Under the pieces are notes generated by a model. The model did no database searches. It saw nothing but the letters and a program-made list of their open reading frames with translations, and was not told the DNA's origin. The position numbers were made by a program, and so were the translations under genes. This document shows, piece after piece, positions 25,588 to 35,110 of a DNA stretch of 64,000 bases (position 1 is the stretch's first letter; each line of letters starts with the position of its first letter). Source of the stretch: CAVVSQ01 sp963848825 (GTDB lineage Bacteria > Planctomycetota > Planctomycetia > Gemmatales > Gemmataceae); NCBI GenBank assembly GCA_963848825.1, contig CAWKFA010000008.1, forward strand, positions 682,001-746,000. The letters run 5' to 3'.

Positions 25588-27243
25588 ATGCGCTGGCGCG
25601 TGCTCTGTCCCCTGTTCCTGGCTGTTATGGGCTTGCCGTGCCCCGGCATCATGGCGCAGCAGTCCATACCTGTCGGCGCGGCAACCTGGCATGCTGAAGG
25701 AAAAACCGCCGCGGTTTGCGTTGGTGGCGTTGAAGCTCGCGACGCCAGCCTCGCCATGCTCAAAAATGGCGGCAACGCGGCCGACGCAGCCGTGGTGGCC
25801 ACGCTCATCATCAGCGTTACCGACAAGGTTGTCTGTTTCGGCGGTGAGGTCCCTATCCTTTACTATGATGCCGCCACCGGCACGGTAGAAGTGATGTGTG
25901 GTCTCGGAGTTGCGCCTCGACTGGCCACGCCGGAGTACTTCGCCAAAATTGGCGGTATTCCTGATAAAGGCCTGGTGTCCGCGGCGGTTCCCGGGTTGCT
26001 CGATGGTCTGCTTACGCTATTGAGTCGGCGCGGCAGCAAAACATTTGCGGAAGTGGCTGAACCGACGCTCAAGATCCTGGATGTCGGCCAGAAACCCTGG
26101 CACAAGGATCTCGCCGTAACTCTGCGCCGCCTGATCGAGGCGGAAAAGGCGTCGCCAGGAGATCGCCAGCGTGGCTTGCGCCTGGTCGCGGACTATTTTT
26201 ATAGGGGGCCATTAGCCCGCGAGATGGACGCTTGGATGCGCGCTCATGGCGGTCTCATTCGATTTAGCGATCTCGCGACGCATGCGACAGGAATCGAGGA
26301 GCCGCTGTCGATCCCATACCGGGGTCACACCGTGTACAAGTGCGGTTTTTGGACGCAAGGACCGTCGTTCTTGCAAATGCTCCGTATTTTGGAGGGCTAC
26401 GACCTCAAGGGTATGGGCTTTAACCGTCCCGACACCGTGCACCTCTTGGTTGAAACCATAAAGCTTGGCCTGGCCGATCGCGACGTTTGGTATGCCGACC
26501 CATTTTTCGCGGACGTGCCGGCCCAGGCGCTGCTGTCCCCTGAATACGCCCAATTGCGCCGGGGCCTTATCGACATGAAAAAAGCTTCTTTTGAGCAGAT
26601 TCCGGGCGACCCACGCAAGATGCTGGCACGGCTGGAGAACGCCAACTTGCGCTATGGTAAGGAAAGCACCAACAAAGACACCAGCACCTGCCTCACCGTC
26701 GACCGCTGGGGCAATGCCGTGGCCGCCACGCCGAGCGGTTTCGACGGCGACGTCGTGGGCGCCACCGGCGTTGTGCTGGGGACGCGCCTGCGCAGCTTCA
26801 ACGCGTGGCCGGGGCATGTCAACTGTATCGAGCCGGGCAAAAGGCCCCGTATCACCCTGTCGCCTGGGATGGTGTTTAAAGACGGCAAGTTTTTCCTGTC
26901 ACTCTCCTGCGCGGGGGCCGATCACCAGGAGCAAAATCAGCTTCAATACTTCGTGGACATCGTCGATTTCGGCAAGCGGCCCAAAGAAGTGGCGTCGGCG
27001 CCGCGTTTTGGCACCTATCACTTCATGAATTCATTCGGCCAGGGCCCGCCGCAGTTCGGCAACGTCGTGGTCAGCAACACTATCGACGATGACGTTATTC
27101 AAGCGCTGACGCAGCGCGGAGCCAAGGTAACGACCAAAAAGGCACCCTGGGCGTCGCCCGCCATGATTCGAGTCGATCCCGATACCGGTTTGATCGAAGC
27201 CGCGGGCGAAGGCCGGATGCGGCGCACGGCGGGAGCCTATTGA
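25588..27243 (+). CDS. Exported gamma-glutamyltranspeptidase family protein
   Basis: 551 residues with a signal peptide (MRWRVLCPLFLAVMGL, cleavage probably near MAQQ). Family features include KNGGNAADAAVVATL near the N-terminus and the autoprocessing segment KDTSTCLTVDRWGNAVAAT. Thr365 aligns with the catalytic N-terminal Thr of the small subunit. The later block KRPRITLSPGMVFKDGK corresponds to the PLSSMSPTIV region. The usual GG(S/T) or GGDNQ block that follows is changed to AGADHQEQ, so true transpeptidase activity is uncertain; a related acylase or hydrolase is possible. The start at 25588 is fixed by AAAGGAG six bases upstream. It reads intact, with no frameshift, and ends at a strong terminator shared with the convergent gene. 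Confidence 0.87.
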   Translation: MRWRVLCPLFLAVMGLPCPGIMAQQSIPVGAATWHAEGKTAAVCVGGVEARDASLAMLKNGGNAADAAVVATLIISVTDKVVCFGGEVPILYYDAATGTVEVMCGLGVAPRLATPEYFAKIGGIPDKGLVSAAVPGLLDGLLTLLSRRGSKTFAEVAEPTLKILDVGQKPWHKDLAVTLRRLIEAEKASPGDRQRGLRLVADYFYRGPLAREMDAWMRAHGGLIRFSDLATHATGIEEPLSIPYRGHTVYKCGFWTQGPSFLQMLRILEGYDLKGMGFNRPDTVHLLVETIKLGLADRDVWYADPFFADVPAQALLSPEYAQLRRGLIDMKKASFEQIPGDPRKMLARLENANLRYGKESTNKDTSTCLTVDRWGNAVAATPSGFDGDVVGATGVVLGTRLRSFNAWPGHVNCIEPGKRPRITLSPGMVFKDGKFFLSLSCAGADHQEQNQLQYFVDIVDFGKRPKEVASAPRFGTYHFMNSFGQGPPQFGNVVVSNTIDDDVIQALTQRGAKVTTKKAPWASPAMIRVDPDTGLIEAAGEGRMRRTAGAY

Positions 27244-27297
27244 AAATGCAAGTAGGGCCAATCTTCAGGGCAGGTAGCAGCAAGGTAACATGCGCAT

Positions 27298-27340
27298 AAA
27301 AGAGCCAAGGCCACCTATTAAAGGTGGCCTTGGCTCTTTT
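27298..27340. terminator. Bidirectional terminator
   Basis: AAAAGAGCCAAGGCCACCT pairs with AGGTGGCCTTGGCTCTTTT around a short AT loop. An A-run precedes and a T-run follows the stem, so it can serve both convergent genes (ends at 27243 and 27363). Confidence 0.9.
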
Positions 27341-27362
27341 GCAAACTGATGAAAGCGGTGCC

Positions 27363-28419
27363 TTAACGTTTCGCGGAAGCATTCGCGAGGTTACGGAAAT
27401 AATTCTCGATGGCTTCGCGATGGCGAGCCGACATACCCTGCGTCAATTCCTGAAGTGCGCGGGCCTGTTCACGCGGCTGCATGCGGCCCCATTCGGCGAC
27501 GAGTTTCTTCATCTTTACGGTCTCGACATGGCCAGTGCCGCCAGCGTTGGCGATGCCGCTTTCGGTGGCCGGGCTCGACGGATTGTTCCCGCTGGGCGGG
27601 CCCTGACCGCCGTTGGGGCAAGCGCCGCCATTGCAATTGCCGCCCTTGCATTTATTTTCAAGCTCCTTGATCAACTCATCAAGGCGGGCCACCACTTCCT
27701 TTTGCAGCTTTTGGGTTTCCGAGCCACCACGGGAAAGGTCGAGACGACGTTCAATATTCTCCATCTTGCGGGCGATCGCGCCGAGGTCCTTGTCCTTCCA
27801 CGTTTGCATATCCAAAAGCATCAGGGCCGACACCGTTCGGTAACGTTCCGGGGAGCCAATACCGTCATCCAACAAACGAACGATGGTTTGGGTCGCCTGG
27901 TCCTTTTGCAGCAAGGCGTGCTCCGCGACCGACCGATGGAATAGGTAGGCCGAAGGATCCACAACCTGTTCAGGGTGGAAGGTCTTGAGCACCGCCAGCG
28001 ATTCTTCGTGCACGCGGCGATTAGACAGGGCGCGGGCATAAGCAAGCGCCAAATTCGCGGAAGAAGGACGAGTTTTTGGCGTCCTTGAGGATGTCGGGGA
28101 CTTTGACGGGGGCGGGTGCGTTCAGGTCGCGTGCATCGGCGAGAAGTTTGGCCGCGCCGGCATCGCCGAGAGCGAGCGTGTCAGCTACCATGTCCAGCAC
28201 GGTACGGTCTTCCTGGCGCCAGATCGCTTCGAAGCGTTCCATCGTGGCGGCGTCCGTTTTGCCGGTGGTCCGCAGCCAGGCGGACGCTTGTTCGTGAGCA
28301 TCCAGGTTGCTGGTCGCTTCCAGGGCGCCGAACTGAACTTCTTTTTTCTCGGCCCCGATAGCCCGGCTGCTCCCGACGAGGAGAATGGCCAGGGATAGCG
28401 TCGAAAAATAACGTTTCAC
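27363..28419 (-). CDS. Exported hypothetical protein with coiled coil and Cys-Gly cluster (one frameshift)
   Basis: Not recognised as a named family. A GTG start at 28419 has AAGGGGG five bases upstream and gives a clear signal peptide (VKRYFSTLSLAILLVGSSRAIGA). The N-terminal half is helical. The frame breaks near 28055, where NSSFFR must join NLALAYARALSNRRVHEES. The middle contains a charged, probably coiled-coil segment (IARKMENIERRLDLSRGG, then LQKEVVARLDELIKELE). Directly after it sits a Cys cluster, KCKGGNCNGGACPNGG (C-x4-C-x4-C), then a low-complexity linker rich in Gly, Pro and Ser. The C-terminal ~70 residues are helical (MQPREQARALQELTQGM). About 352 residues. A periplasmic scaffolding or metal-binding role is a guess only. 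Confidence 0.7.
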
Positions 28420-28787
28420 TTTGTCCCCCTTCACGATACGGTTGGTGACACGGAATGCACGTTGCTGACGCCCTGCGATACTCAACTTCGCTCATATTAA
28501 CGGATCGGCGTATTGGTTCGCCTATTGACACACAAGTAGCATACCATCTTTAAGCTTTTATGAAAGTCTTTTTTTTCCCTGAATGGCCAGCATCCTTTAA
28601 TCCCGCAATGAGCGATCGTTTCGATGGCATGGCTTAACTTCAATCCAGTTCCAACGAAGGACAGCGCTTCCAGGGAATAAAGCCTTCCCATTCGCATCAA
28701 CTATTAAAGACGACCGATCAGGCAACATTTCACACCTCTCCGGATGGGGAGCGGTGATTGCCGTCACATTTATAAGGCGAATCGGTG
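28420..28787. other. Divergent intergenic region
   Basis: 368 bases between the start of the Cys-cluster protein gene and the DUF4349 lipoprotein gene. TTGACA occurs at 28525-28530 on the plus strand but has no convincing -10 partner. I see no gene or stable repeat here. Confidence 0.4.
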
Positions 28788-29756
28788 ATGAAAATGGCAT
28801 TTTTCAGCGGCGCTCTGCTTGTGGTAACTCTCGCAGCAGGCCCCGTGGGATGTAGCAAATCCGCCAAGGAGCCACTCCACTTCAATACGAGCGCAGCCCC
28901 GGCAGAACTGGCGAAAACATCCATGGCCCGGACCGAGCTTTTGCCCCAAGATAAAGAGGCGGCAGGCGCGAAGCAAGATGGACCAGTGCCCGCCAAAGGG
29001 GCTGAACCGCCTGCAATCGCCAGAAAGATTAAATACGCAGCCGTAATCCAGCTGATTGCCGACGATTTTCCGAAGGCCGAGGCGGAAATTGCCAACCTGG
29101 TCAAGGGGGCGGATGGCTATGTCGCCAATTCCGACATTAAAAACTCACCGGGATCCTTGCGCACCGGGTCGTGGCAAATACGCATTCCGGTGAGGGAATT
29201 CGATGCCTTTCGTACCGCCGTCCTCAAGTTGGGCGCGGTGGAAAAAAACACCACCGACTCGCAAGACTTGACCGAAGAATTCTACGATCTGGCCAACTAC
29301 ATCAAGAACCGGCAAGCCGAGGAGGAATCGCTGCGCAAGTTCATGGAAAAAGCGGGCGACAGGCTGGATTCCTTTTTTACGATTCGCCGCGAGCTAAACC
29401 AGGTGCATGAGGACATCGACCGCAACTTGGGCCGGCTCAAGCTGATGGCCAATTTGACTGACATGACGACCGTGACGCTGCTGATTGTCGAGAAACAAAA
29501 ATATGAGGGGGACCGGCCGCCCGAGATCGCCGAGGCGCCCACGTTCATGGTTCGCTTCCGGGCCATGTTGGGCGAATCGACGGGCAGGCTTGTAAGCCTT
29601 TTTCAAATATTGGCTCTAATCCTCGCGGCGCTGGCGCCCTGGGTCCCTCTCATTCTCATTCTTGCCGCGCCCGTGTGGCTGTTTTCACGCCGTCTGCGCA
29701 AAACCCAGATGCTTGCGGATGCTCCCCACGTCCATCTTCCACGCACCCCGGAATAG
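28788..29756 (+). CDS. DUF4349-type lipoprotein with C-terminal membrane anchor
   Basis: 322 residues. The N-terminus is a lipoprotein signal peptide with lipobox AAGPVGC, so the mature protein begins at Cys23. A linker of about 60 residues follows. The central part (RKIKYAAVIQLIADDFPKA, then LVKGADGYVANSDIKN, WQIRIPVREFDAFRTAVLKL, DLTEEFYDLANYIKN) matches the DUF4349 pattern. It contains a heptad-like stretch of charged residues (LRKFMEKAGDRLDSFFTIRREL). Near the C-terminus lies a hydrophobic segment (ILALILAALAPWVPLILILA) and a basic tail (RRLRK). The start is taken at the ATG at 28788 rather than the adjacent GTG at 28785. Exact role unknown; family members are envelope proteins. Confidence 0.8.
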   Translation: MKMAFFSGALLVVTLAAGPVGCSKSAKEPLHFNTSAAPAELAKTSMARTELLPQDKEAAGAKQDGPVPAKGAEPPAIARKIKYAAVIQLIADDFPKAEAEIANLVKGADGYVANSDIKNSPGSLRTGSWQIRIPVREFDAFRTAVLKLGAVEKNTTDSQDLTEEFYDLANYIKNRQAEEESLRKFMEKAGDRLDSFFTIRRELNQVHEDIDRNLGRLKLMANLTDMTTVTLLIVEKQKYEGDRPPEIAEAPTFMVRFRAMLGESTGRLVSLFQILALILAALAPWVPLILILAAPVWLFSRRLRKTQMLADAPHVHLPRTPE

Positions 29757-29920
29757 CAAGCATTCGCTGCCGCCTTCACGTTTCGATCATCGCCAAGCAC
29801 GCCCATTCCCGTAAAATAACTTCCAAGCGCATCGCGCCTCCGTCTTCACCCACGTGACCGGAAAGTCCACGCCACGGACTGCAGCTACCTATAAATCCAC
29901 ATGAGCACTCAGGTTGCCCG

Positions 29921-30850
29921 ATGAAAATAGCCGTCGACTCTTATTGTTACCATCGTTTTTTCGGCGAGCATTACCAGGGTGTGCAACAAGCCCCAAAGCG
30001 GCGCATGACGGTGTGGGACTTTTTGAAGCGTGCCCAACAGCTCGGCGTGGGCGGGGTTTCTCTGGAGTCCTGTTTTTTACCCACCGATCCAGTCTTTTTC
30101 CAGCGCCTTCGCGAAACGCTCGATGCTTATGAGTTTGAGCGGGTTTGGGCCTGGGGCCACCCCAACGGTTTGGGCTCGGGCACCGATAAGGCGGCTGCCA
30201 GCGATCTCGTTAGCCACATCGGCTATGCGCGAACCCTCGGCGCCAATGTGATGCGTATTGTCGGCGGCAGTTGGCGTACCAGGCCGGAGAAATTCGGGCC
30301 CCACAAACGCCGCCTCGTGGCCATGTTGAAAGGTTTATTGCCGGCGGCACAAGACCATAATGTGGTTTTGGCCCTGGAAAACCATGTCGACTTGACCGCA
30401 GACCAGATGGTAGACGTTATCACCACGATCGGCTCCCCCTGGTTGGGCGTTTGTCTGGATACGGGCAACAACCTCCGCCTCCACGAGGAACCCGTGGGGG
30501 CGGCCGCGAAGCTGGCACCATTCGCGCGGGCCACGCATATCAAGGACATCAGCGTTCTCCGGGGCGACCCCAAGGAGTTCACCTTTTGGCCGAGTGTACC
30601 GCTAGGCCAGGGCCTCGTGGACCTCCCGCAAATCCTTGAGCAGCTTCGCAAGGCGAAGTATGCAGGGCTGCTAACCATCGAAATCGACTTCTTGCATCCG
30701 GACTACACCAGTGAGGATCGGGCCGTGGCCGCCAGTGTTAAGTACCTGCGCTCACTTCTTGGCCAGGAAATCAATGCAACCCGCAATGGCTCGTCGAAAG
30801 GTGCCTGGATTTCTCGAGTAAAGGAGAATTTGCCCCGGGGGCGGCGATGA
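29921..30850 (+). CDS. Sugar phosphate isomerase/epimerase-like TIM-barrel protein
   Basis: 309 residues of the AP-endonuclease-2 / xylose-isomerase-like TIM-barrel family. Metal-ligand motifs occur in the expected order: VLALENHVD (Glu), GVCLDTGNN (Asp), ARATHIKDI (His) and LLTIEIDF (Glu). Such proteins isomerise or epimerise keto-sugars or inositols; the substrate cannot be told from sequence. It is intact. The gene stands between the DUF4349 gene (164 bases before) and the FHA gene (97 bases after) on the same strand. The C-terminal ~30 residues are basic and probably disordered. Confidence 0.82.
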   Translation: MKIAVDSYCYHRFFGEHYQGVQQAPKRRMTVWDFLKRAQQLGVGGVSLESCFLPTDPVFFQRLRETLDAYEFERVWAWGHPNGLGSGTDKAAASDLVSHIGYARTLGANVMRIVGGSWRTRPEKFGPHKRRLVAMLKGLLPAAQDHNVVLALENHVDLTADQMVDVITTIGSPWLGVCLDTGNNLRLHEEPVGAAAKLAPFARATHIKDISVLRGDPKEFTFWPSVPLGQGLVDLPQILEQLRKAKYAGLLTIEIDFLHPDYTSEDRAVAASVKYLRSLLGQEINATRNGSSKGAWISRVKENLPRGRR

Positions 30851-30947
30851 GCTATGGTTTCTACGCGCTTCTACGTGCGTCCCTTCCCAGCCATCCCGCG
30901 GGCGACGCGCGTGAGGACGCGCAGGAAAATAACCCGGAAAGCTGCGC

Positions 30948-31519
30948 ATGTTCAAACCCGGTACCCCTATACGTTTTCCCATCCGAGATCCTCAGGGCGT
31001 CCTTCTTGTGTCACAAGGCGCCATCGTCACTGGGCGCTTGCACAATCTCCTCGAGACCCGCGGCATTACGCTAGAGCTTCAGGCGACGCTTAACTTGCTG
31101 GAAGGTGAACCGGCCGGACTTGAAATCCCGATTACCAAGCCGCTTTTCAAAATTGGCCGGCGCCCGACTGCGACCTGCAATTGTCCAGCCACGTTGTCAG
31201 CGGCTACCATTGCCAGATTCATAAACGGCCGTTCGAGATGTTGCTAGAAGACCTGCAAAGCAACAACGGCACTTTCATAAATCGGCAAAAGCTGACCTCG
31301 CACACGGAGTTGAACAATGCCGATCAGGTCCGTATCGGACATTTTCTTTTCTCGATCGATATCTTTGCCGCCATCGCCGCGGCGTCCCGGGCGGGTGAAC
31401 ACGCCTTGAATTCCTGGATCCTTGAAGAAAAATCACCCCGGGGCAGGGCGGCGACCCCCTATTGCCCAACGGAGAATGACATCGACCTGGATAGCCTCAC
31501 CTTTCCTGCCGCGCTTTGA
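30948..31519 (+). CDS. FHA-domain protein with HD-GYP-leader-like N-terminus (one frameshift)
   Basis: About 190 residues. The N-terminal 45 residues (GTPIRFPIRDPQGVLLVSQG, then AIVTGRLHNLLETRGI) resemble the segment that precedes many HD-GYP domains, but no HD-GYP follows. An FHA domain comes next: LFKIGRRP, CDLQLSSHVVSGYHCQI and LEDLQSNNGTFINRQKL hold the phosphothreonine-binding Arg, Ser-x-x-His and Asn-Gly positions. The frame breaks near 31170 between RRPT and CDLQLSS. FHA domains bind phosphothreonine peptides, so a signalling or assembly role is likely. It sits 103 bases before pilT on the same strand. FHA function is known from the family; the link to PilT is inferred. Confidence 0.75.
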
Positions 31520-31622
31520 TTCTTTTGCCGTTTTCGGCGTGCTCTCGCCCGCTATAACCATTTCATCATAATTAACTGCTAGATTGCCTTTATACGCGCC
31601 GACCGAAATCGAAGGGCCTCCC

Positions 31623-32722
31623 ATGATTAATACCGCGTTCGAGGGTATAACGGTACCCGACACGTTGCAAGATTGGTTGACCAGGGCGGTTCAAGCAGGC
31701 GCCTCGGACGTGCATTTGATAGCGGGCCATCCGCCCGTTCAGCGCTTGCATGGCGACCTTGTGCCGATGCCCGAGCCGGTGCTTGAGGCCGACGATGTCT
31801 ACATGCTCTTCAGCGGGATGTGCCGTCCTGAAGTTTTCGCGCGCATTCAAACGCAGAAGAATGTCGATTTCTCCTTTGGACTGGTCGTCAACGGTCGCGT
31901 CAATCGTTTCCGGGCCAATCTTTTTCAAAGTGGCCGGCAACTTGGAGCCTGTCTGCGCATCGTTCCCAACACCATTCCCACGTTCAAATGGTCCGGCTTT
32001 CCCGAGGAGCTGGCGCACAAGCTGGCCTTCCTGCGCGACGGACTGGTAATCCTGTCCGGCGCTACCGGCTCGGGCAAAACCAGCACTCTGGCCATGCTGG
32101 TCAATCTGATCAATCAGGCCGGGGGCTATCGCATTATCACCGTCGAAGAGCCCATCGAGTATCTCTACCCAAAGAAATCCAATTCCATTGTTACCCAGCG
32201 CGAAGTCGGGACCGACGTGCTGACTTTCGCCGACGGCCTTAAATATGGCCTGCGGCAGGACCCGGACGTGATCCTGGTGGGCGAGGTTCGTGATCGCGAG
32301 ACAGCCCAGATGGCACTTAGCGCGGCGGAGACGGGCCATCTGGTATTTACGACGCTCCATACGCGGGATGCCAAGGGCGCCATCAGCCGCCTTGCCGATT
32401 TTTTCCCGCAAGACGTGCAGCGCGATGTGCGCGCTCAATTGGCGCTGGGCCTCAAGGCCGTTGTCTGCCAGCGACTTTTACCCGACCTGGAGAAAGGCCA
32501 GAAGCGACACCTGGCCCTGGAAGTGCTTTGGAACATCAGCCCCATTGCCCACGCCATCCGCACCGGAAAACTCGAAGGTGTCGACAACTATCTGGTTACC
32601 AATCGCGAGGACGGCATGATCAGCATGGATGAATCGGTCCGCCTCCTGTTAAAGGCGGAGAAGATCTCGCGCCGGTTGCCGAGCACAACATGCGCGACCT
32701 GTCCATCCTGAAAGCTACTTGA
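31623..32722 (+). CDS. pilT: PilT-like type IV pilus retraction ATPase (one frameshift at the C-terminus)
   Basis: About 366 residues, the usual PilT length. Visible motifs are ASDVHLIAGHPP near the start, Walker A GATGSGKT (residues 146-153), the Asp box ITVEEPIEYLYP, Walker B DPDVILVGEVRD and the His box GHLVFTTLHT. The start at 31623 follows GAAGGG. After EKIS the frame must shift (near 32670) to give APVAEHNMRDLSILKAT and a TGA at 32722; unshifted, the C-terminus would be an atypical RRLPSTTCATCPS. The corrected 3' end overlaps the convergent carboxypeptidase gene by eight bases. It would power pilus retraction on the cytoplasmic side of the inner membrane. Confidence 0.9.
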
Positions 32723-34238
32723 TCGCCCCTCCGAGAAACCTGCCCAGGTCCTCGCGCAGCTTCACGAGCGAAGCCTTGTGGATATACATCATGTGTCCGG
32801 CCTCGTAATAGGACATGCTGAGCCGGTCTTTGAGGCCTTGTTCGTTGCCGAGGTGATTGAAGGTGTATTGCGTGGCGAAATAAGGGGTCGCCAGATCGAA
32901 ATAACCGCTGGCCACAAACACCCGCAGGTCCTTGTTGGTGGTCAGCGCTTGCCTTAGCGACGGGGCCACATTCAGATAGCGGTTGGAAGCCTTTCCATAA
33001 TTCCAGGGCTGCACGCGCCCGTCAGTATCTCGTAAGGCATGCTGGTTTCGAACTTCAATTCGCCGCGCACATAGGTATTCCACGCGGTCGTATAGGGACC
33101 CTGGACCGCGGCGTAGCTTGGGTCGAAGTCTGGCCGCTCGGCATTGTCGTTGGCGTCCTTGCCAAGGAGGCGGCTATCATACCGGCCGACAGTGAGTCCG
33201 CGCTCACGCAAAAGCTCGCGCATAAACCTTTGCCCCTCGATGCGCAGGTTGGCACGTAACACATAGTCCTTGCCAAGTCCGGTGTAACGCGCCAGCCGTG
33301 TCGCCACGAGTTGGCGCTGTTCGTCGGACAACTTGGCACCCTTCAACAACGCCGTCGCATACTCCCCTTCAGCGAATTTTTCCGACTCCGCCAGCGCGGC
33401 CCGGAGGTCGTTCTGGAGTGCGCCATCCAGCTTTTTGTGATACCAGGCCGTCGCGGTATAGCCGGGCAAGAAAAGCGGATAAGGAAGGTCGTTCCCTTCG
33501 TCGAAGCGCAGGGTTTCGAAATTAAGAACGGCGGAAATGAGCATGATGCCGTTGAGCCTCAGGCCCAGTTGAGATTGCAGATGCTCCGCCAGTCCGGCCG
33601 CGCGTGTTGTGCCGTAACTTTCGCCGGCCAGGTATTTGGGCGACTGCCAACGGCTATGGCGTGTCGTGTAAAGCCGGACGAATTCGCCGACGGACTTCAA
33701 ATCTTCCTGCACGCCGTGAAATTGCTTGGCATTCTTCTCCTCGGCGGCCCGGCTATAGCCCGTGCTCACCGGGTCGATAAAAACGAGATCGGTCTGGTCG
33801 AGCAACGACCACTCATTTTCAACCATTTTGGCTGGCGGGGGCGGCGCTTGGCCGTCGTCGGTCAGGAGGACACGCCTGGGGCCAAACGCGCCCAGATGGA
33901 GCCAAACGGAGGAAGACCCCGGGCCGCCGTTGAAGCAAAACGTGATGGGTCGCGTGGCCAGGTTGGCCCCCGTCTCGGTATAGGCAACGTAAAAGATGCT
34001 CGCGGTGGTTTTGCCTTCCTCGTCCTTGAGAAGCATGGTTCCGGCCGTCGCTTCATAGTCGAGCTTTTTGCCCTTGAGCATCAGAGTGTGCGGCGTCCGC
34101 ACAGTTTTCTCCGTCGAGCGCCATTCCCTTGCCGGGCTTGACTTCATCATCCGCGTAAACCCCGGTCGAGACCATGGAGATCAAGAACAAAACAGTGGCG
34201 AAACGGTAGCACATACAAAGCCTCAAGTTTTTGATCAC
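32715..34238 (-). CDS. Exported S10-family serine carboxypeptidase-like protein (two frameshifts)
   Basis: About 507 residues. An N-terminal signal peptide (CYRFATVLFLISMVSTGVYA) is in one frame, the body in a second and the C-terminus in a third; breaks lie near 34115 and 33030. Family hallmarks are complete: oxyanion motif NGGPGSSS, catalytic Ser in AGESYGTTRAAGLA, Asp in VASGYFDLATPYFA and His in EAGHMMYIH. These define an alpha/beta-hydrolase of peptidase family S10, which removes C-terminal residues at acidic pH in well-studied members. The signal peptide suggests the periplasm or outside. It converges on pilT with a short 3' overlap. Confidence 0.88.
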
Positions 34239-34316
34239 GGGACCGAGTTTACGCCGGAGCGGGACATGGCGGCGCCATGTTGAGATGACTCGAATAGGGC
34301 GGGGTAGTTTGCCGAT

Positions 34317-34355
34317 GCGGTTTGGTCGTTAGCTTACCGCTAAGGACCAAACCGC
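34317..34355 (-). terminator. Hairpin after the cyclophilin gene
   Basis: GCGGTTTGGTC (34317-34327) pairs with GACCAAACCGC (34345-34355), and the stem extends inward as GTTAG/CTAAG with a mismatch. It lies about 28 bases past the stop at 34384 in the minus direction. No strong T-run follows. Confidence 0.6.
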
Positions 34356-34383
34356 GGCCCACGGCGTCCGAGTTGATCAAGGT

Positions 34384-34956
34384 TTATTTGTGGCGTATGG
34401 AACGAATGATGACATCTTGCCGGGGAACGTCCTGGTGGCCGCCGCTGCTACCGGTTTCGACACGGCGGATTTTCTCCACGACATCCATGCCATCGATGAC
34501 CTGCCCAAATACCGCGTAGCCCACCCTGTCGGCGGCCATGGCCTTGTCGAGGTTGTTGTTGTTTTCGACATTTATAAAGAACTGCGCCGTGGCGCTGTCG
34601 GGTACGCCTGTCCGGGCCATGGCGATGGTGCCCTTCTTGTTGGAAAGGCCATTCGTGGACTCATTCTTGATCGGAGGATGGGTCTTCTTTTCCTTCAGTC
34701 CGGGCTCCATGCCGCCCCCTTGAATCATGAAGGTGGGGATGACGCGATGGAAAACAGTGCCGTCGTAGAACTTCTCGTCGACGTATTTCAGGAAGTTCTT
34801 GACGGTGATCGGCGCCTTGGCGGGAAATAGCTCGACGGTGATCTTGCCCATGCTCGTATCCATGACCACGACCGGGTTCTTTTCCTGCGCGGGTGCCTGT
34901 CCCGCCATGGCCGCCAGGGCCCCCAGGACCAGGGCGCATAAACCGCAACTTTTCAT
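34384..34956 (-). CDS. Exported cyclophilin-type peptidyl-prolyl isomerase
   Basis: 190 residues with a signal peptide (MKSCGLCALVLGALAAMAGQAPA). The cyclophilin core is intact: KITVELFPAKAPITVKNFL, YDGTVFHRVIPTFMIQGG (catalytic Arg in FHRV), TIAMARTGVPDSATAQFFIN and YAVFGQVIDGMDVVEKI. It catalyses cis-trans isomerisation of prolyl bonds and probably acts on exported proteins. The start at 34956 is fixed by AAAGGAG seven bases upstream. No frameshift. The downstream hairpin at 34317-34355 probably ends its transcript. Confidence 0.93.
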   Translation of the reverse strand: MKSCGLCALVLGALAAMAGQAPAQEKNPVVVMDTSMGKITVELFPAKAPITVKNFLKYVDEKFYDGTVFHRVIPTFMIQGGGMEPGLKEKKTHPPIKNESTNGLSNKKGTIAMARTGVPDSATAQFFINVENNNNLDKAMAADRVGYAVFGQVIDGMDVVEKIRRVETGSSGGHQDVPRQDVIIRSIRHK

Positions 34957-35110
34957 CGTTCCACTCCTTTGTTTACAAGTTTCAGCGACCAGCACATTTT
35001 ATTGATTTTTATTAACTGGCCAGGCAGGCGATGCCCTCGAACCTTGTACGTGGAGGCGGCACCTGGCCGCGGACTGGCCGAGAAAACGTGGCCCGGTGCC
35101 GCGTCTACGC

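Noticed and set aside
25344..25826. Minus-strand open frame of 160 codons over the start of the transpeptidase homologue
   Set aside because: Antisense to a well-supported coding region with an ideal ribosome binding site; no recognisable protein.
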